A DNA stretch of 64,000 nucleotides, taken from assembly GCA_963971225.1 (NCBI GenBank), contig OZ020267.1, forward strand, positions 111,122,163 through 111,186,162, given 5' to 3'. Position numbers and translations under genes: made by a program. The notes beneath the pieces are model-generated. The model worked only from the letters and a program-made list of their open reading frames with translations. It was not told the origin of the DNA and did not search any database. How positions within the stretch are numbered: the first letter of the stretch is position 1; every line of letters begins with the position of its first letter. Source of the stretch: Melieria omissa (taxonomy: Eukaryota > Arthropoda > Insecta > Diptera > Ulidiidae). Shown here piece by piece: positions 12,936-25,657 of the stretch.

Positions 12936-14430
12936 AGCGGTCATTAAAATTCCGCATTTTCAGTGAACATTTTGTGATGAACAATAAATCATTGGAGATT
13001 TAAATATTCACCAAAGAGATACAATTATCTTTTAATTTTTTACTGTCACAAAAAATAAATTGAAAGCTAAAGCTTTCAAAGCTCTAAAACCACATTAACT
13101 TTGTTAAGCCTGGCTCGCAATGGACAATAAGTATGAATGCACAAAGGATACGCAAAATGAAAATTAAATTAGGAAAATGACTTTAACTGCTTGCAATCGC
13201 CCACGTTTCAGAATTGTCTAAGCAAAAATATTGAGTATGAATATGTTTAAGATAAAATAACAACAACTCTGCAGCAGCACAACAGCTGAAAGTCCAAATA
13301 AATAGAATAACATTCACACAAAACTGCTGAAACGTGCTGTCCGCTATGCCCCAGCGGTAAGGCGACAAATTTATGCGTTTGCCCTTAACTCAACGGGGGA
13401 CGCAAATAGTCGCCAAAGCATTGCACGAAGTGGCAAATGCTTGTTGTCAGTTCCCCAAATCTATGCGGCTTTGACCTCTCAAAGTGCGCTCAAGTCCCGC
13501 ATGGCTTTGTACATTTCTATTGCAAATGAAAAAAAGCCAAATAAATAAAATTGCGCACAAACTTCAAATTGACTTTGATTTGTGTTTCGAACGAAAAAAA
13601 CTGAAAGAGAAAATATGTAACTGAAATTATTATTGCAGCAGTATCGCAATGCTGCCTTGCAATGTTGAAACAATTTTCAATTTTAAGATATTCGACAGCT
13701 GGCTCGGATGGCGCTTAGCCACAAACTGGCCATAATTTATCACGTTTTTCGTCTGTCGCTTATTAATTTGGAAAATACTGCAATATGCCGAATTGTGGCG
13801 CCTTTTATGGACAAGTGATTTCGTCAAGTTTTTTTGTGACATTATCAAAGCGAGAACGAAAACTTTGAGATTGAAGAGTGAGAGATTTTCATTGCTGCTA
13901 GTGTTGTATCTTGCGGCAGGAAGTGTGCTTTTCTGCGTCTTTTTCATCTCATTGTATGTTCATTCCATCTTCAAGATGTCTGCTTCTCATTGCAATGCCG
14001 TTTTGGCCACATTTATCTGCCAACTATGCATGGTACGGCGGTCAGAATGCCGCTTTGATACGGCCACAAGCCGCAAGCCTTTCCATAATTTACTCCGCCT
14101 CAAGTTGCTGCCAAGTCGATTGTAAGGGCGAACCTTAGTTTTGTTACAACTTGCAATGCTTTGCGTTGTAATTTTACGTTGTTATTCTGTAAAATTTTTA
14201 AACAAATTTAATAAAGCAAATTAATCAGAAAAAGTTGTTTCTTAAAACTATTTAGAAATATTTTATTTAAAAAAAAAATACTCCGAAAATTTCTTTCACA
14301 AAAAATTCCTACAAATTTTGCAATGCAACAACTTTATTTGGAAAATATATATTTGGCGTTCTTTATTCTAAAAGCAGTTAAGAAAAATTAAGTCAAAAAT
14401 AACTCTAACAAATTTTATTTTTAAAATTAA
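12936..14430 (+). other. Intronic DNA without recognised elements
   Basis: Overlapping open frames of 60-110 codons occur on both strands near 13.5-14.1 kb, but none resembles a known protein. Confidence 0.5.
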
Positions 14431-14559
14431 CCCTTAAATGCATGGGGTAATTATTTTCGAATCAATCTAGAGCAAGCACAAACATGATTTAAATTGATTC
14501 AACAAATTTACGAAGGATTTAGGAACTGTACCATATATGGTACTCCATGCATTTCAGGG
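14431..14559. mobile_element. piggyBac-like MITE, 129 bp
   Basis: Terminal inverted repeats CCCTTAAATGCATGG and (reverse complement of the right end) CCCTGAAATGCATGG match at 14 of 15 positions. Both ends are flanked by TTAA (14427-14430 and 14560-14563). CCC-starting ends with a TTAA target are the piggyBac hallmark. Too short to encode a transposase. Confidence 0.85.
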
Positions 14560-14569
14560 TTAAAAAACA

Positions 14570-16030
14570 ACACCAGAATACTTGTCGAGAAAATTTATTC
14601 CGAAAGTATATACTACGAACTTTTTCAAACCCGAAAGCAGTGGGACAAAAACATTACTTTAAACATAAACTCCGAAAAAAATGTAATGCAAACATTTTAT
14701 TAAAAAAAACTCCGAAAACCAGAATACTTCTCTAGAAAATTTAATTCCGAGAGTATATACTACGAATTTTTGGAAACCCGAAAGCAGTGGGACAAAAAAA
14801 AACTTTAAAAATTAACTCCGAAAAAATTTCATTCAAACATCTTATTAAAAAAAAATCCGAACAAATTGTTTCAAAAGATCTCCTTAACAAATTTTTTTGG
14901 AAACTATATATGTACTACGATTATTTTTAATTCGAAAGCAGTAGAGCAAAGATTTTATTTACAAAAAACTCCGAAAAATTTCATTCAAATTTTCACTTCC
15001 AAAATACTACTTAAAAACATTATTCGAAATAAATATATCACAGACCTTTTTATCCGAAAGCAGTAGTGCAAAGAATTTACCTGAAAAACTTTAACTCAAA
15101 AATTTAATTTTGAAATAAGTTTTCAAAAAAATTTATTTGGAAATTTTTTAATCCCAACGCAGTAGGGCAAAGTATTTACTTAAAAAAAACTCCGAAAAAT
15201 TGTGATTCAAAAATTAAAAATTCTAAAATATCTACTGTAAAAAATTTATTCGGAAGTATATATTTTGATTTTTTTTTTTTAATCCGAAAGCAGTACGGCA
15301 ACGGTTTTAATTAACCAGAACTCCGAAAAATTGTATTTCAAAATATAAAAAAAAGATGTCGAAAAAACATAAAATAGTACTAAAAAATATATTCGAAAAG
15401 CAGTAGGGCAAAGATTTTACTTAAAACAAACTCCGAAAAATTTTTATTAAAAAATTTCAACTTCTAAAATATTATGTACTTTAAAAATTTATTCGGAAGT
15501 ATATATTTGAGTTTTTTCTTGTAATCCGAAAGCAGTAAGGCAATGGTTTTAATTAACCAGAACTCCGAAAAGTTGTATTTCAGAATTATATTAAAAAAAG
15601 ATGTCCAAACAACACTTAGAAAATAGTACTAAAAATATATATTCGGAAAGCAGTAGGGCAAAGATTTAAAACAAACTCCGAAAAATTGTAATCCGAAATT
15701 TTTTTTTAAAAGATTATTTCCGAAAATATGTTGCAAAAGATAGTATTCCGAAAAATTACTTCGAAAGTGCTACTTTAAGGACTTAATTAGGAAAAATCTA
15801 CTCTAAACTTTTTATACTGAAAGCAAACGAGAACTCAGTCTAAAAAAAACTGGTTTTGAATTTTTTGAATGATTTTTTCTAAAGAAGTTTTCTGAAAATA
15901 TGAGGCCGAAAATAGATTTTCGAAAAATTACTTTAAAATTACTAGATACTCTAAGAATTTTATTAGGGGAAAAAATTCTCTAATTTTTTTATACCGAAAG
16001 CAAACAAAGACTCAAACAGTCTTCCACAAA
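14570..16030 (+). repeat. Degenerate tandem array with CCGAAAGCAGT core
   Basis: About eleven units of roughly 110-170 bp, each with an (A)TCCGAAAGCAGTAGGGCAA word and an ACTCCGAAAAATT block. Cores lie near 14631, 14777, 14932, 15053, 15152, 15283, 15392, 15523, 15642, 15817 and 15993. In the middle, alternate units resemble each other more, giving a 240-250 bp higher-order period. The flanks are extremely AT-rich. Function unknown. Confidence 0.85.
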
Positions 16031-16229
16031 AAATGAGAAATGCCATACAATTTAATTTTCTCAAAACAATTTACCATATTAAGACTACTCCGAAAAGTTT
16101 ACTTAGTTTGCAAATTGTATCCCTTTTTGCACACTCATCTCCGCTACTGTGCTTTACTGCTGACTCTTCTATTTTCTCAACCTTGCGAAGCATTAAATTC
16201 AATTAAATGTCTCCGTTTTAAATGCTGCA

Positions 16230-16243
16230 GCATACTTTTGGGC
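16230..16243 (+). promoter_or_regulatory. Isolated Su(Hw)-type motif
   Basis: GCATACTTTTGGGC followed by ACA, a strong match to the consensus, just after the tandem array. Confidence 0.7.
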
Positions 16244-17439
16244 ACACAACACACAGCACTTTACTCGGCAGCATTCACTTCAATCGCATTGCTGCAAAAT
16301 GAAAGAAATTAATTTGTCATTTTAAGTTCAAAATACACACCATTCAAGTATGGCAAAAGTATTTTGAACTCAAGCGCACACACACATGCATTATGACATG
16401 CTGTGTTGCTCATGAATGTCTCCCATTTTAATGGCATTTCAATTCATGCCATTGCTGCCAGCACAGCACAGTTGCTGATCTCGCACTTGAGGTTGCACTC
16501 CACGCGCTGCCACTGGCACAGCTCCCACTTGCCACCACTCAACAGTCTCGGCATGAATGCTGTCTCAGCTGCCATTTTGCTGAGCTTGTCATTTTACCCG
16601 GCCCCGGCCAGCCTATGGTCCCATGGTTGCCTAAAAGTGTGCCATTAAGTTGGGTTGGGTTGGGCGGTCGGTCAGGGGAGTTTGGATATTTGTGGCGTTT
16701 CTTTTGCCTCATTTTTGCGCACTTTTCATACACTCGTATTTTATGTACAATTGTGCAGTACATTTGTGTGTGTCTGTACTATATATTTGTATGTACGAGT
16801 TGGATTATTTATGTATGCAAATATGTGTTTGTTCATAAGGCTGCAGTTGTTGGGTTTTTTGTGTGGTTTTTACAAATTATTCAATTTTTTTTTACGGACA
16901 ATAAATTGTAAATGAATTTGAACAGAAACACTGCAATTGGTCTCAATGAAATTGAATAATGGAGAATGCAAAATACAAAAAACATTAAATGTTAAAATGA
17001 AATAATTGTGATGAGCGGCGGTAGTAACAAACATTTAGCAAGAAACGTTTTGCTGTCTGAGAATTTCAAAATATGATACCTCTGTGTGGCCAAAAATATG
17101 CTGACACTTTTCTATGCATTTATGTGTGAAAAATAATTATTAAAGAAAGCAATTTCAAGTTAAAAGCCTAATTTGTTTATTTATGTAGAGCGTTTCAAAA
17201 TATGCTACATTTAAGAAAAATACATTTATTCTATTTTTTTTGTATGTCCACATATTGTACATATTTTATTTTAAGGTAAGTTGATACTTGAGCCAAATAT
17301 TTGTGGATGCTTCCCTCTATTAAACTCTATTAGGGAATTGATTGGCTTTAACCTGGACTTCTGTACAAAAGCAAACATTGTAACTTTTTTAAAACATATG
17401 ACGTTAGTTTGCCATTTTTAAATTTAAAAATAAATTTCA

Positions 17440-17610
17440 ACTCCGAAAAATGACTCCGAAAAATTCACTCCGAAAATTTCACTCCGAAAAATTTACTCCG
17501 AAAATTACTCCGAAAAAACTTCAAAAATTGAAAAATACTAAAAAACATTATAGTAAAACCTTCACTAAAATGTAATGGAAATGTTTTCCCTCTCTGAAAA
17601 TTTTACTCCG
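17440..17610 (+). repeat. ACTCCGAAAAAT minisatellite
   Basis: Six closely spaced ACTCCGAAAA(AT) units at 17440-17520, plus another near 17604. The word equals the second conserved block of the 14.6-16.0 kb array, so the two loci are related. Confidence 0.8.
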
Positions 17611-17659
17611 AAAAATTACTTTTAAAATTTCACATCAAAACCTACGCCACAAAAAATAA

Positions 17660-17950
17660 ATAAGGAATTTTTTTGTCTGCCCCAAGTAATGAAAACTTCT
17701 ATTCCGCAAACATTTACTTCGTAGAAATTAGAGAAACTATCTTTTATACTTTGTTATATACAAATATTAAGACATTTAAAGAATTCTTTATATTTCCAAG
17801 AAATGAACTACATGAGAACATGTTATTAAAAAATTTACTTCATTCTTAATGACAAATAATTTGGGAAATTTTTTGTCTTTTACATGTTATGAAAACTTCT
17901 ATTCCGCAAACAGTTACTTTGTTGAAGTAAGAGAAACTCGTTTTAAATTT
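17660..17950 (+). repeat. Imperfect 200-bp tandem duplication
   Basis: The block ATGAAAACTTCTATTCCGCA, followed by TTACTT and AGAGAAACT, appears at about 17690 and again at about 17890. Confidence 0.7.
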
Positions 17951-18094
17951 TTCTTACATAAAAGTATTAAATAAAAATAATATCATTTTCTTACATAAAT
18001 ATATTAAAAACTACAAAAAGTAGTCATACAAATTTTATTAAAATTGTACATCGCTCTTAATCGAGATGACGAATCGTTTGTTGTCCATCTTTCT

Positions 18095-18345
18095 TTTTCT
18101 TTAACTGGCCATAACAACCCGTTACCGGGTAACGGCCTGCCGCAAAAGCTCTCTCCAGGCACCAAGAGAAGGTAGGTCTCCTCTATTTGGTCCTTTCATC
18201 GGTGACACGGTCTCCCCCCTTGTCTTCGACCTCCAACTACCGGGTCGAACACCTTTTTCGCCGGAGCTTCATCGTCCATACGGCCGATATGGCCAAGTCA
18301 GCGTAGCCGCTGGATATTTATTCCAATATGTCCATCACTGACATA
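18095..18345 (-). mobile_element. LINE ORF2 C-terminal fragment, antisense
   Basis: Translated on the minus strand, the block near 18262-18312 reads IQRLRWLGHIGRMD. It continues into a KKVFDPVVGGRR segment and a GRP...KDQ segment. This is the conserved tail of many insect non-LTR retrotransposon ORF2 proteins. The fragment has frame breaks and then runs into the CGTTACCGGGTAACGGC 3' block shared with 12.8 kb. 5'-truncated and dead; the exact clade is not determined. Confidence 0.7.
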
Positions 18346-20925
18346 TTCTATTCAATACACTCTCACTCTCTTTCACTCTCGATTCTTTCACATTGAATTC
18401 CAACCTCTATAGAAACTTGCATTTAGGTTTACTATTTCCAAAGTTCAATAAGTCAATACTAATTACGGCTAATTAGCCAATGAATACACAAGAAAGTTGA
18501 CGCAAATTGACGGCGCCACTACTTGTTATTGTTGTCATTAGACATGTTGAAATAAATCGATTAGCAAGTTGCACAACTCAATAACATTATCTCACCGCAA
18601 TGAAACGGAAAACCTAATGACATTTTAATTGTCACTGTTGTTTAATGGCAAAAGAAAATAATGTACGACTGATTGGCTGGAGGTGAAAGTTTGTTTTCTT
18701 GAGTTGCATTTCTTGTTTTCTGTGTCGCAGTGTAACAACGAGAATGGAACTTAAAAGACCAAAACCAATTAAATGATTTGACTGAAGTCATACAAGACAC
18801 AGTAGGACATTTACACTCTCAGCACTTCATTTTATTGAACTTACTTTTCCATAAACTCTTAGAAAAACTTGAGTTTTTTCTATTATTTTACAAGTTTTTA
18901 TTCAATATTTCAATGTACCAAATTAATTTTTATGAAAACCTAAACACAAGAAGATTAAAAAAATTTCCATTCGTACCAATTGCACCATAAATCATGTTTT
19001 CAATTGATGGGAAGTGTCCCTTTTGAAAATGTTGTCCCTTTTTCTCTCGAAAAAAATCTCACAAAATACAACTTCAATGCTTCGAACGTTCGCCCTTCTT
19101 ATGTTTTGCGCTCCATTTTTATGGGACTCTTCTGTCCATTGTCTACTTTTTGTGTCACTTGTCTGACTTTCACTTTGACTGTACGCCATTTCTTTATGTT
19201 AAAAGGACTTTTCGATGCTTGTGGTTTCATTATTTCATTTTCTGTGTTACGCTTTGCTGTCCAGCACTTTCAAAGTCAATAACAATTTACCACATTTCGA
19301 CCGCACAAAAATAACCAACAGCTGGTCATGGTTCACAAATTTTCCAATAATAAGCTGGCAAATATATTTTGGTCATGCCTCAAAAAACACACACACACAC
19401 ACTTTGCGACAAACACGAAATACAAAAATAACAACAACAATAGAAAAATCATGGTTTGACACACAGCAGACACACAACAGCAACAAAATACTTTGTCAAT
19501 TGAAAGCCCCAACAATAACCACAATAATGTAAACAATAAGCACCTGAAATAAGGCAACATAAATTTTGCCAACAAATAGAAGGACTGCAGACTTTGGACG
19601 TTTTTGTGTGTGTATGTGTGTTTCACAAAGACTGAGTGTCACTTATTGAAAGAAAGCGATTATGGTTTATTTCAATGGAGAGTTTGGAAATGGAATTTCA
19701 AAGGATATTAATTTCCCTTTTTTTATAAATTGACAAAAAGCACATGAAAGCGTGTTTTGAGTTAGAAATGTTTGATGAATGGCAAAAAAATAACCAGTTG
19801 TGGCTTAGATCGCAGTGAGAGTAAAAGTATGAAGGATTTCTTTGGCCGTTAAGTTGTAACTGCTGAACTACAAAAAGCATCTAAGCATCGGAAAAAATCT
19901 AAAAAATTTAATTCGAAAATAATCCAAAAAAACCAATTCGAAAATTTCACAAATGCCCAAAAGTATGCCACAATATTTTAAACTAAGCACTAAAACACAT
20001 AATTAAACCAAATAACTTTGCTATATTATGTGAGGTTTGTTTTTGTTGGCTACTTTCTTACTGTTCAGCATTTCGCATTCAAATCAAAAAAGAATTTTCT
20101 ATTTGGGGCCTTTGTTGCTTTGCTATTTCCTTGACACTTTTCTATTGAACACATACGATACAACAACATATTTACATGTGAAATGTATTGCTTTGGCGCC
20201 ATCGATCAGCACAGCCATATTCCATAAATTGCCTGCTTATTCCCCTGTCATGTGTTTTGCTCGATTGTGACGCTTCCATTTGCCTTTGAGCAATATTCAA
20301 CAGCTCGTTTCGCTTTGACAGGAGTATCGTTGACAGCTGTTGTTGTTGTTGTTTTATTTGCAAGCTCTCAGTTATATTTGGTAGAATCGTGCTTGGTTTG
20401 CTGCTACAAATCAATTTCATATCAATTTCTATTTTGCATACACTGAGGCGCACAGGCGCGTTCACATATGCGCCAAGATTAGCTTTGATGGTAAGCAAAT
20501 GTTTATGCAATTTTTTTCTTATGTGTTGTGTTAAAAAAGACCCTTAAAAGTTTTGTATGGACTTTAAGTAAAAAGATGAAAACATTGTTTTTTGAACACA
20601 TACGTTGTGCAGTGAGTAAATGTTTCTTTGCGTTTGGGTGCTTCAAAACATGTGTTTTTGTTTTCTACTTAAATTAAAAAAAACGGATAAAATTGTATAC
20701 CTTAACTAACGATTGAATACTGTTTGTTTTGCCTTTAAGCCTCTAATTTTTCTATATACAAAATTTTATTACGACTTTATTTTGATTATTTTCCTTGGAC
20801 TTACTTTACTTTGTACTCTACAGTACTTTAAACAAGAAAGTCCCACTTTTTTGGCCGATGCCGATGCTGATTAATCGACTGGAAGCGCAAGAGTCGGCTG
20901 ATGCCGATATATATTAATCTATCCG
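18346..20925 (+). other. Intronic DNA with one isolated motif
   Basis: Contains a minus-oriented Su(Hw)-type word GCCCAAAAGTATGC at 19955-19968, an AC run near 19388, and CAA/GTT tracts. No gene recognised. Confidence 0.5.
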
Positions 20926-21247
20926 ACTCTACTCTACTCTACTCTACTCTACTCTACTCTACTCTACTCTACTCTACTCTACTCTACTCTACTCTACTCT
21001 ACTCTACTCTACTCTACTCTACTCTACTCTACTCTACTCTACTCTACTCTACTCTACTCTACTCTACTCTACTCTACTCTACTCTACTCTACTCTACTCT
21101 ACTCTACTCTACTCTACTCTACTCTACTCTACTCTACTCTACTCTACTCTACTCTACTCTACTCTACTCTACTCTACTCTACTCTACTCTACTCTACTCT
21201 ACTCTACTCTACTATACTCTACTCTACTCTATTCTACTCTACTCTAC
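20926..21247 (+). repeat. ACTCT pentanucleotide satellite
   Basis: 57 consecutive perfect ACTCT units at 20926-21210, then three single-base variants up to 21247. The run starts from the right arm of a small inverted repeat (AGAGTCGG ... CCGACTCT, 20890-20930), which may have seeded it. The LLYST open frame across it is repeat translation. Confidence 0.98.
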
Positions 21248-23036
21248 ATTTTGTCTCTATTTTTTCTTTATAAATTCTCCTACTTTTAGCTTATTTTTTT
21301 CTCTTTATTTCTTCCACATTTCCCATTTTCAACATTTCCATACACCTGTCTTTCGAGCTAATCTCTCTTACCAGCTCATTATAAACCTAAAAGCCCATTA
21401 TTGCATCACCTTAATTGCTGAAACTTCAGTTCAAAGGTCCTTTCCTTCATGCCTTCGGCAACCTACACATTGCCGGCCCATTCACAACATTATTACGCCA
21501 ACAATGACCGCCATATTGGTTCTCATTACAACAATGAAATGATTTGATGGTTTACCGTTAATCACCCATCTTACGCCCAAACACATACACACACACACAC
21601 GCCAAAATGTTGCACACATTTACATGTCAAGCGTGAAATGTCGCCATTCACTGCCAGCATTCCCGTTCGACATTAACGTTCGCGTCGCCATCGCCGTTTG
21701 ACGACCAGCTCGTTGCTAATTTGATGTTAGTCGGTCGAAACAAAATGCCATCAGCGTATGCCTACGGCTATGGCAAGAATACCGCCAATCTCACCTACAA
21801 CAACAACAACAGCAGCGATGACAGCAACAACTCGAGTATATGTTTGCGGTAATTACGGTTACGGTTTTAGTGACGCTTGCGGCCACACAATGTCCTCGTC
21901 GCTGATGTGTTGCCGCTGTTGTTAGGTCTTTCGCCTCGTCTTACACCATCATCAGCACTTTTCGTTACTTCTTACACCACCATTCTCATCCTTTACCGTT
22001 TCTGTTGTCGCTGTCGCTAGTCTTGCGCGACCGCAATTGTTTGGGCGTTTCAAGTGTGCCATTTTGTAGGCAATGAATTTCTAATTAATTTTAAGTGACA
22101 AACAGTTGCCACTATTTCGACGAACATATTGTTGCATACTTGCAGGCGTACGTGCGTCATAATGAGAACGACAGCAAATTTGGTTGTTTTTTTTCGCTCT
22201 TCTGCCTGCGGCCACATTTCAATTAAATGGCGTCCAGTTTGTTTTTGTTGTTGATTTTCTGAAATATTTAAGAAAATTTCATGCCACATACAATTAGGCA
22301 ACAATTAATTAAGTTTGTTGGTAATTAGCCAGCGGCCATTTGAGGCGTTGTGGCATTTGTTGTGGCAATCTGATGCAAATAAATTGTACAGCGTAGTTGT
22401 GAGTGATGTTGTTTTGTTGTTGTTGTTTTTGTTTATACCATGAAACTTGCCAATGATCGTAACGAATGAATGTTTTTGCGCATTTCAACTCTTCGGTTTT
22501 TATCAACTTTGTAATTGCCTTCAAATAGTCGAAATCATTGTTGCGCTGACAATTTTGTTGCAGCAAAGAGTTACAGGCCTGCTCCTCCTTAAAGTAGGCA
22601 ATGCTTTTTGTATGTTTTTGCATGTCTTGAGGCATGTTTTTCTTGCGACAGTTTGTTCTTCATTGATGACTCGCTGAGTTTAGCTGCAAAAGCCTTTGTC
22701 AGCGTGATTTCATTGCTTTAAATTATTTTGCACACTTTTTGAATTACCAAACTGATTTTTGTCAATTTTTAATTTAACTTTATTAATTAAAATTCGAGTT
22801 TTAGTAGGAAAAAATAACTTTTGAGCTGCACATTACTCTACCACAATGTCCATCAATATGTCGAATAACAAATAATAATTCACCCACTTCCCCAAAAACA
22901 CTGCAACCCACCAACCAACACTGCTTGCTGCCATTATCCTTGACAACGTCACAATGTCACGTAATAAACCAACATTTTTCACACCTACATACCACACAAC
23001 AACAACATGCAACCCACACATAGAAACCTTTAATGC
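21248..23036 (+). other. Intronic DNA, one GC-richer island
   Basis: The stretch at about 21.65-22.05 kb is GC-richer and contains a 35-codon open frame (21745-21852) with a tyrosine/asparagine/serine-rich product, not recognised. A Su(Hw)-type word GCATACTTGCAGGC is at 22134-22147. Confidence 0.5.
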
Positions 23037-23759
23037 GCCTGCAAGTATGCAAGAGTGAAACTTTTGCATAAAATCAGAAAAAACGTCTACGCGAATTGTT
23101 GAAAACGTGAATATGTGCGCTGCCATAATTCATCAATCATCTATTTTTGGCTGACTGTTTGATGGTTATAGTTGTTGTTGTTGTTGACTGCACACAGCAT
23201 GCCATCAGAGTGAGTGTGTATGTGTGTCATAGCGGAAGCGATAGCACCGTCACATTTGACTGCCAGCAAAATTGACACCTACGGTGCCGAATACTCGCTC
23301 AAGCTCAACGCTAATGGCAGCGATACGTTTGCCGTTTCTCGGTGTCACTGACACTCCAGCTGTGCGACTGTAAGCCATGCGGGTTTTTGCATGATGTCTG
23401 TGCCAGTATGTATGTGTGTGTGTTTGTGTGGGCGAAATGCTAAATTTAATACAGGAATATGCTGAAATCTATGCAATACCATTGCCTGCTTTTGGGCGCA
23501 CTTTAGCTGTTCATTGCGTTGATTTAAGAACTTCAATGGATTGTTGTATGGAAAGATTTGGGTAACTTACCAGTACTTGAGTAACATTTTTAAGCAGAAA
23601 TAGGAAAGAAAAATAGGAAAAAGGAAACATTTTTAAGCAAAAGTTCATATTAGTTGGTGTCTTCAATGAGTGATGCGCCATCTTTCGTTAGTTCTGTATT
23701 GGCACTCCATGGCATATTTTTAGGCAGAATTAAATTCTTCAATTAGCATATTTTTAGGC
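23037..23759. promoter_or_regulatory. Loose group of Su(Hw)-type motifs
   Basis: GCCTGCAAGTATGC at 23037-23050 (minus orientation), then GCATATTTTTAGGC at 23712-23725 and 23746-23759 (plus orientation, 34 bp apart). A weaker GCCTGCTTTTGGGC lies near 23485. Confidence 0.55.
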
Positions 23760-24475
23760 CGAATTATATTCTTCTGTATGTTATTGGCACTGTAATTTGC
23801 ACTGTATTGGCAATGTAAATTCTTCAATTAGCAAATTTATAAAAGACATTTCAAAATCTAATACAAATTAATTTAATCTGAGTTGCAGTAACTTGAATCA
23901 AAGCTGTCGCACAAATACTCACCAATCTGCTAAAATTCCCAAACACTCTTTTAGGCGCATATAAAATTCCAAAGATTACTCAATGCATTGTTGCCACAAA
24001 TGCTGAACTAATCACAAAACCAAACACCACAAGATGGCAACATTCACTCTTATGGACTCTTTCAATGTCTCTCTCTGTCCACTTCTTTCTCTGTCTTTCT
24101 CATTTCCACTGCCCAGCACGCAGTAGCAACACAATGCCGCATGAAGGGTGTGTGTGTGTAATTGGCCGCAATAGCAAATGTCCGTCGCCGCTATTCGCTT
24201 GCAGGCAATGCGGCAGTTGTGCAGCTGTCTGGCAAGTTGTAAGCGACCGATTAAGATAATAACAAGCGACAACTTTATTGCTTTGTTGCCAACTTAAATT
24301 GTGCTTGTCGTTGATAACGCAACGAACGAGATAATAGAAACAAAAAAGAACAGCAAGAAAAAACGACCGACGCAAGCAGCAGCGATAGCAAAGCACTGAA
24401 GTAATGCGCGCGCAAACAAAAAAAGGCGTAGTAAGGCGCGCACATTCGCACAGTATTTTGCCATTTCGGTTTAAT

Positions 24476-24489
24476 GCCTAAAAATATGC
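24476..24489 (-). promoter_or_regulatory. Isolated Su(Hw)-type motif
   Basis: GCCTAAAAATATGC, one mismatch from the reverse-complement core. Confidence 0.6.
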
Positions 24490-24606
24490 TACGCATTCAG
24501 AAAGACAACACAGTAAGTGCTGTGTGTCCATCATGTTGGCCGTAAGCCTTAAAAGCATTTTGTATAAGCACACATTGTCAGTATGCGTATGCGTGAGTCG
24601 TCTGTA

Positions 24607-24629
24607 TGTGTGTGTGTGTGTGTGTGTGC
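24607..24629 (+). repeat. TG microsatellite
   Basis: Uninterrupted TG dinucleotide run of about 23 bp. Confidence 0.95.
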
Positions 24630-24659
24630 TGTAGTATGAGTAATGTAAGCGCAATTTAA

Positions 24660-25210
24660 TATCCTTAGTATCCACCTTGCGACCACTACGACTTTCAACG
24701 CCCAACAACGGGCAACTGCACATAGCACCAACAGCAACGAGAGCAGCGCCACGCACAGCAATAACAGCAACAACAACAACAGCAGCAACGTGTGCTTCAT
24801 TTTCTTATTATTATGCCTGGCACACATTTGCCAGCAACAACAACAATCTCACATTATATAGTTTGTATCATTATGTGTGTCTGTCTGTTGTGTCGTTCTG
24901 TCGGTCGGTCTGTTGGTCGTTCTGTTCGCTTCACTCGCGGTATATGTTAGTGACATCAATTTTTATAGCATATCTTTGGGATGTTGCGCCCGGTGACGTT
25001 GTAATATGGCGTTGCTACGTGTGTCTTCGCCTCCGTATGTGCCGTCGGATAAGTGAGGTCATGCAAAAGGGGTCGCCACTGTTGCGCATCTGGCACGATG
25101 CGTCCAGCAGTAAAGCGCGCTCGCTTATATGCTCTGATATGGTCTGTCCAGCTGGCACCTTGGGGAAAATGATGCGGATGCTTGCCTCGCTACACCAAAC
25201 ATGAATACAA
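24660..25210. other. GC-richer island with open frames on both strands
   Basis: The plus strand is open for 175 codons (24677-25204) and the minus strand for 73 codons (25015-25236). The plus product starts with repeat-like TTTTAAT and NNNN sequence. The part from about 24960 to 25210 is GC-rich and not repetitive. No protein family is recognised and no splice frame ties it to Lar. It may be a conserved non-coding block, a nested-gene exon, or chance. Confidence 0.3.
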
Positions 25211-25657
25211 AAACGAGAGGGCGGAGTGAGACACAAAGTGAAAGACGAAAAAAGTGCACAAGTGAGCGCAAAAATTAGAAGGTGAAAGTTACTAACTTGC
25301 GCGCAATTTGACCTAAAAGTATGCTACATTTAACAAAGTGCAAAAATACATACAGAGTGAGCGAGACAGAGAGAGAAAGAAGCAAGTGGCAAGTTTTGAT
25401 CTCATCACATTTACGAGCACTGCAACGCGACGTGGCACACTTAATGTGTTAATGCTTTTGCTGATGTGCTCGAACTTGTGCTGCAGTTGTTATGGGTTGA
25501 TTGTAGTTTTTACACCTAAAAGTATGTAGTGAAAGTTTTTCGTACAAACTCTGAAAGCACGTTTAAATTTAAAAGTTTTGCACAGTAAAAAACATATGGA
25601 AATTGAAAATTTGGCAATTTGTTAAGATTACAACGCCTAAAAAAAACAAAAAAAGTA

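Noticed and set aside
17085..17210. CCAAAAATATGCT and CAAAATATGCTAC as further Su(Hw)-type words
   Set aside because: They lack the GCC start at the right spacing, so they were not counted.
20901..21542. 213-codon open frame rich in LLYST
   Set aside because: It is translation of the ACTCT satellite plus a short unique tail.
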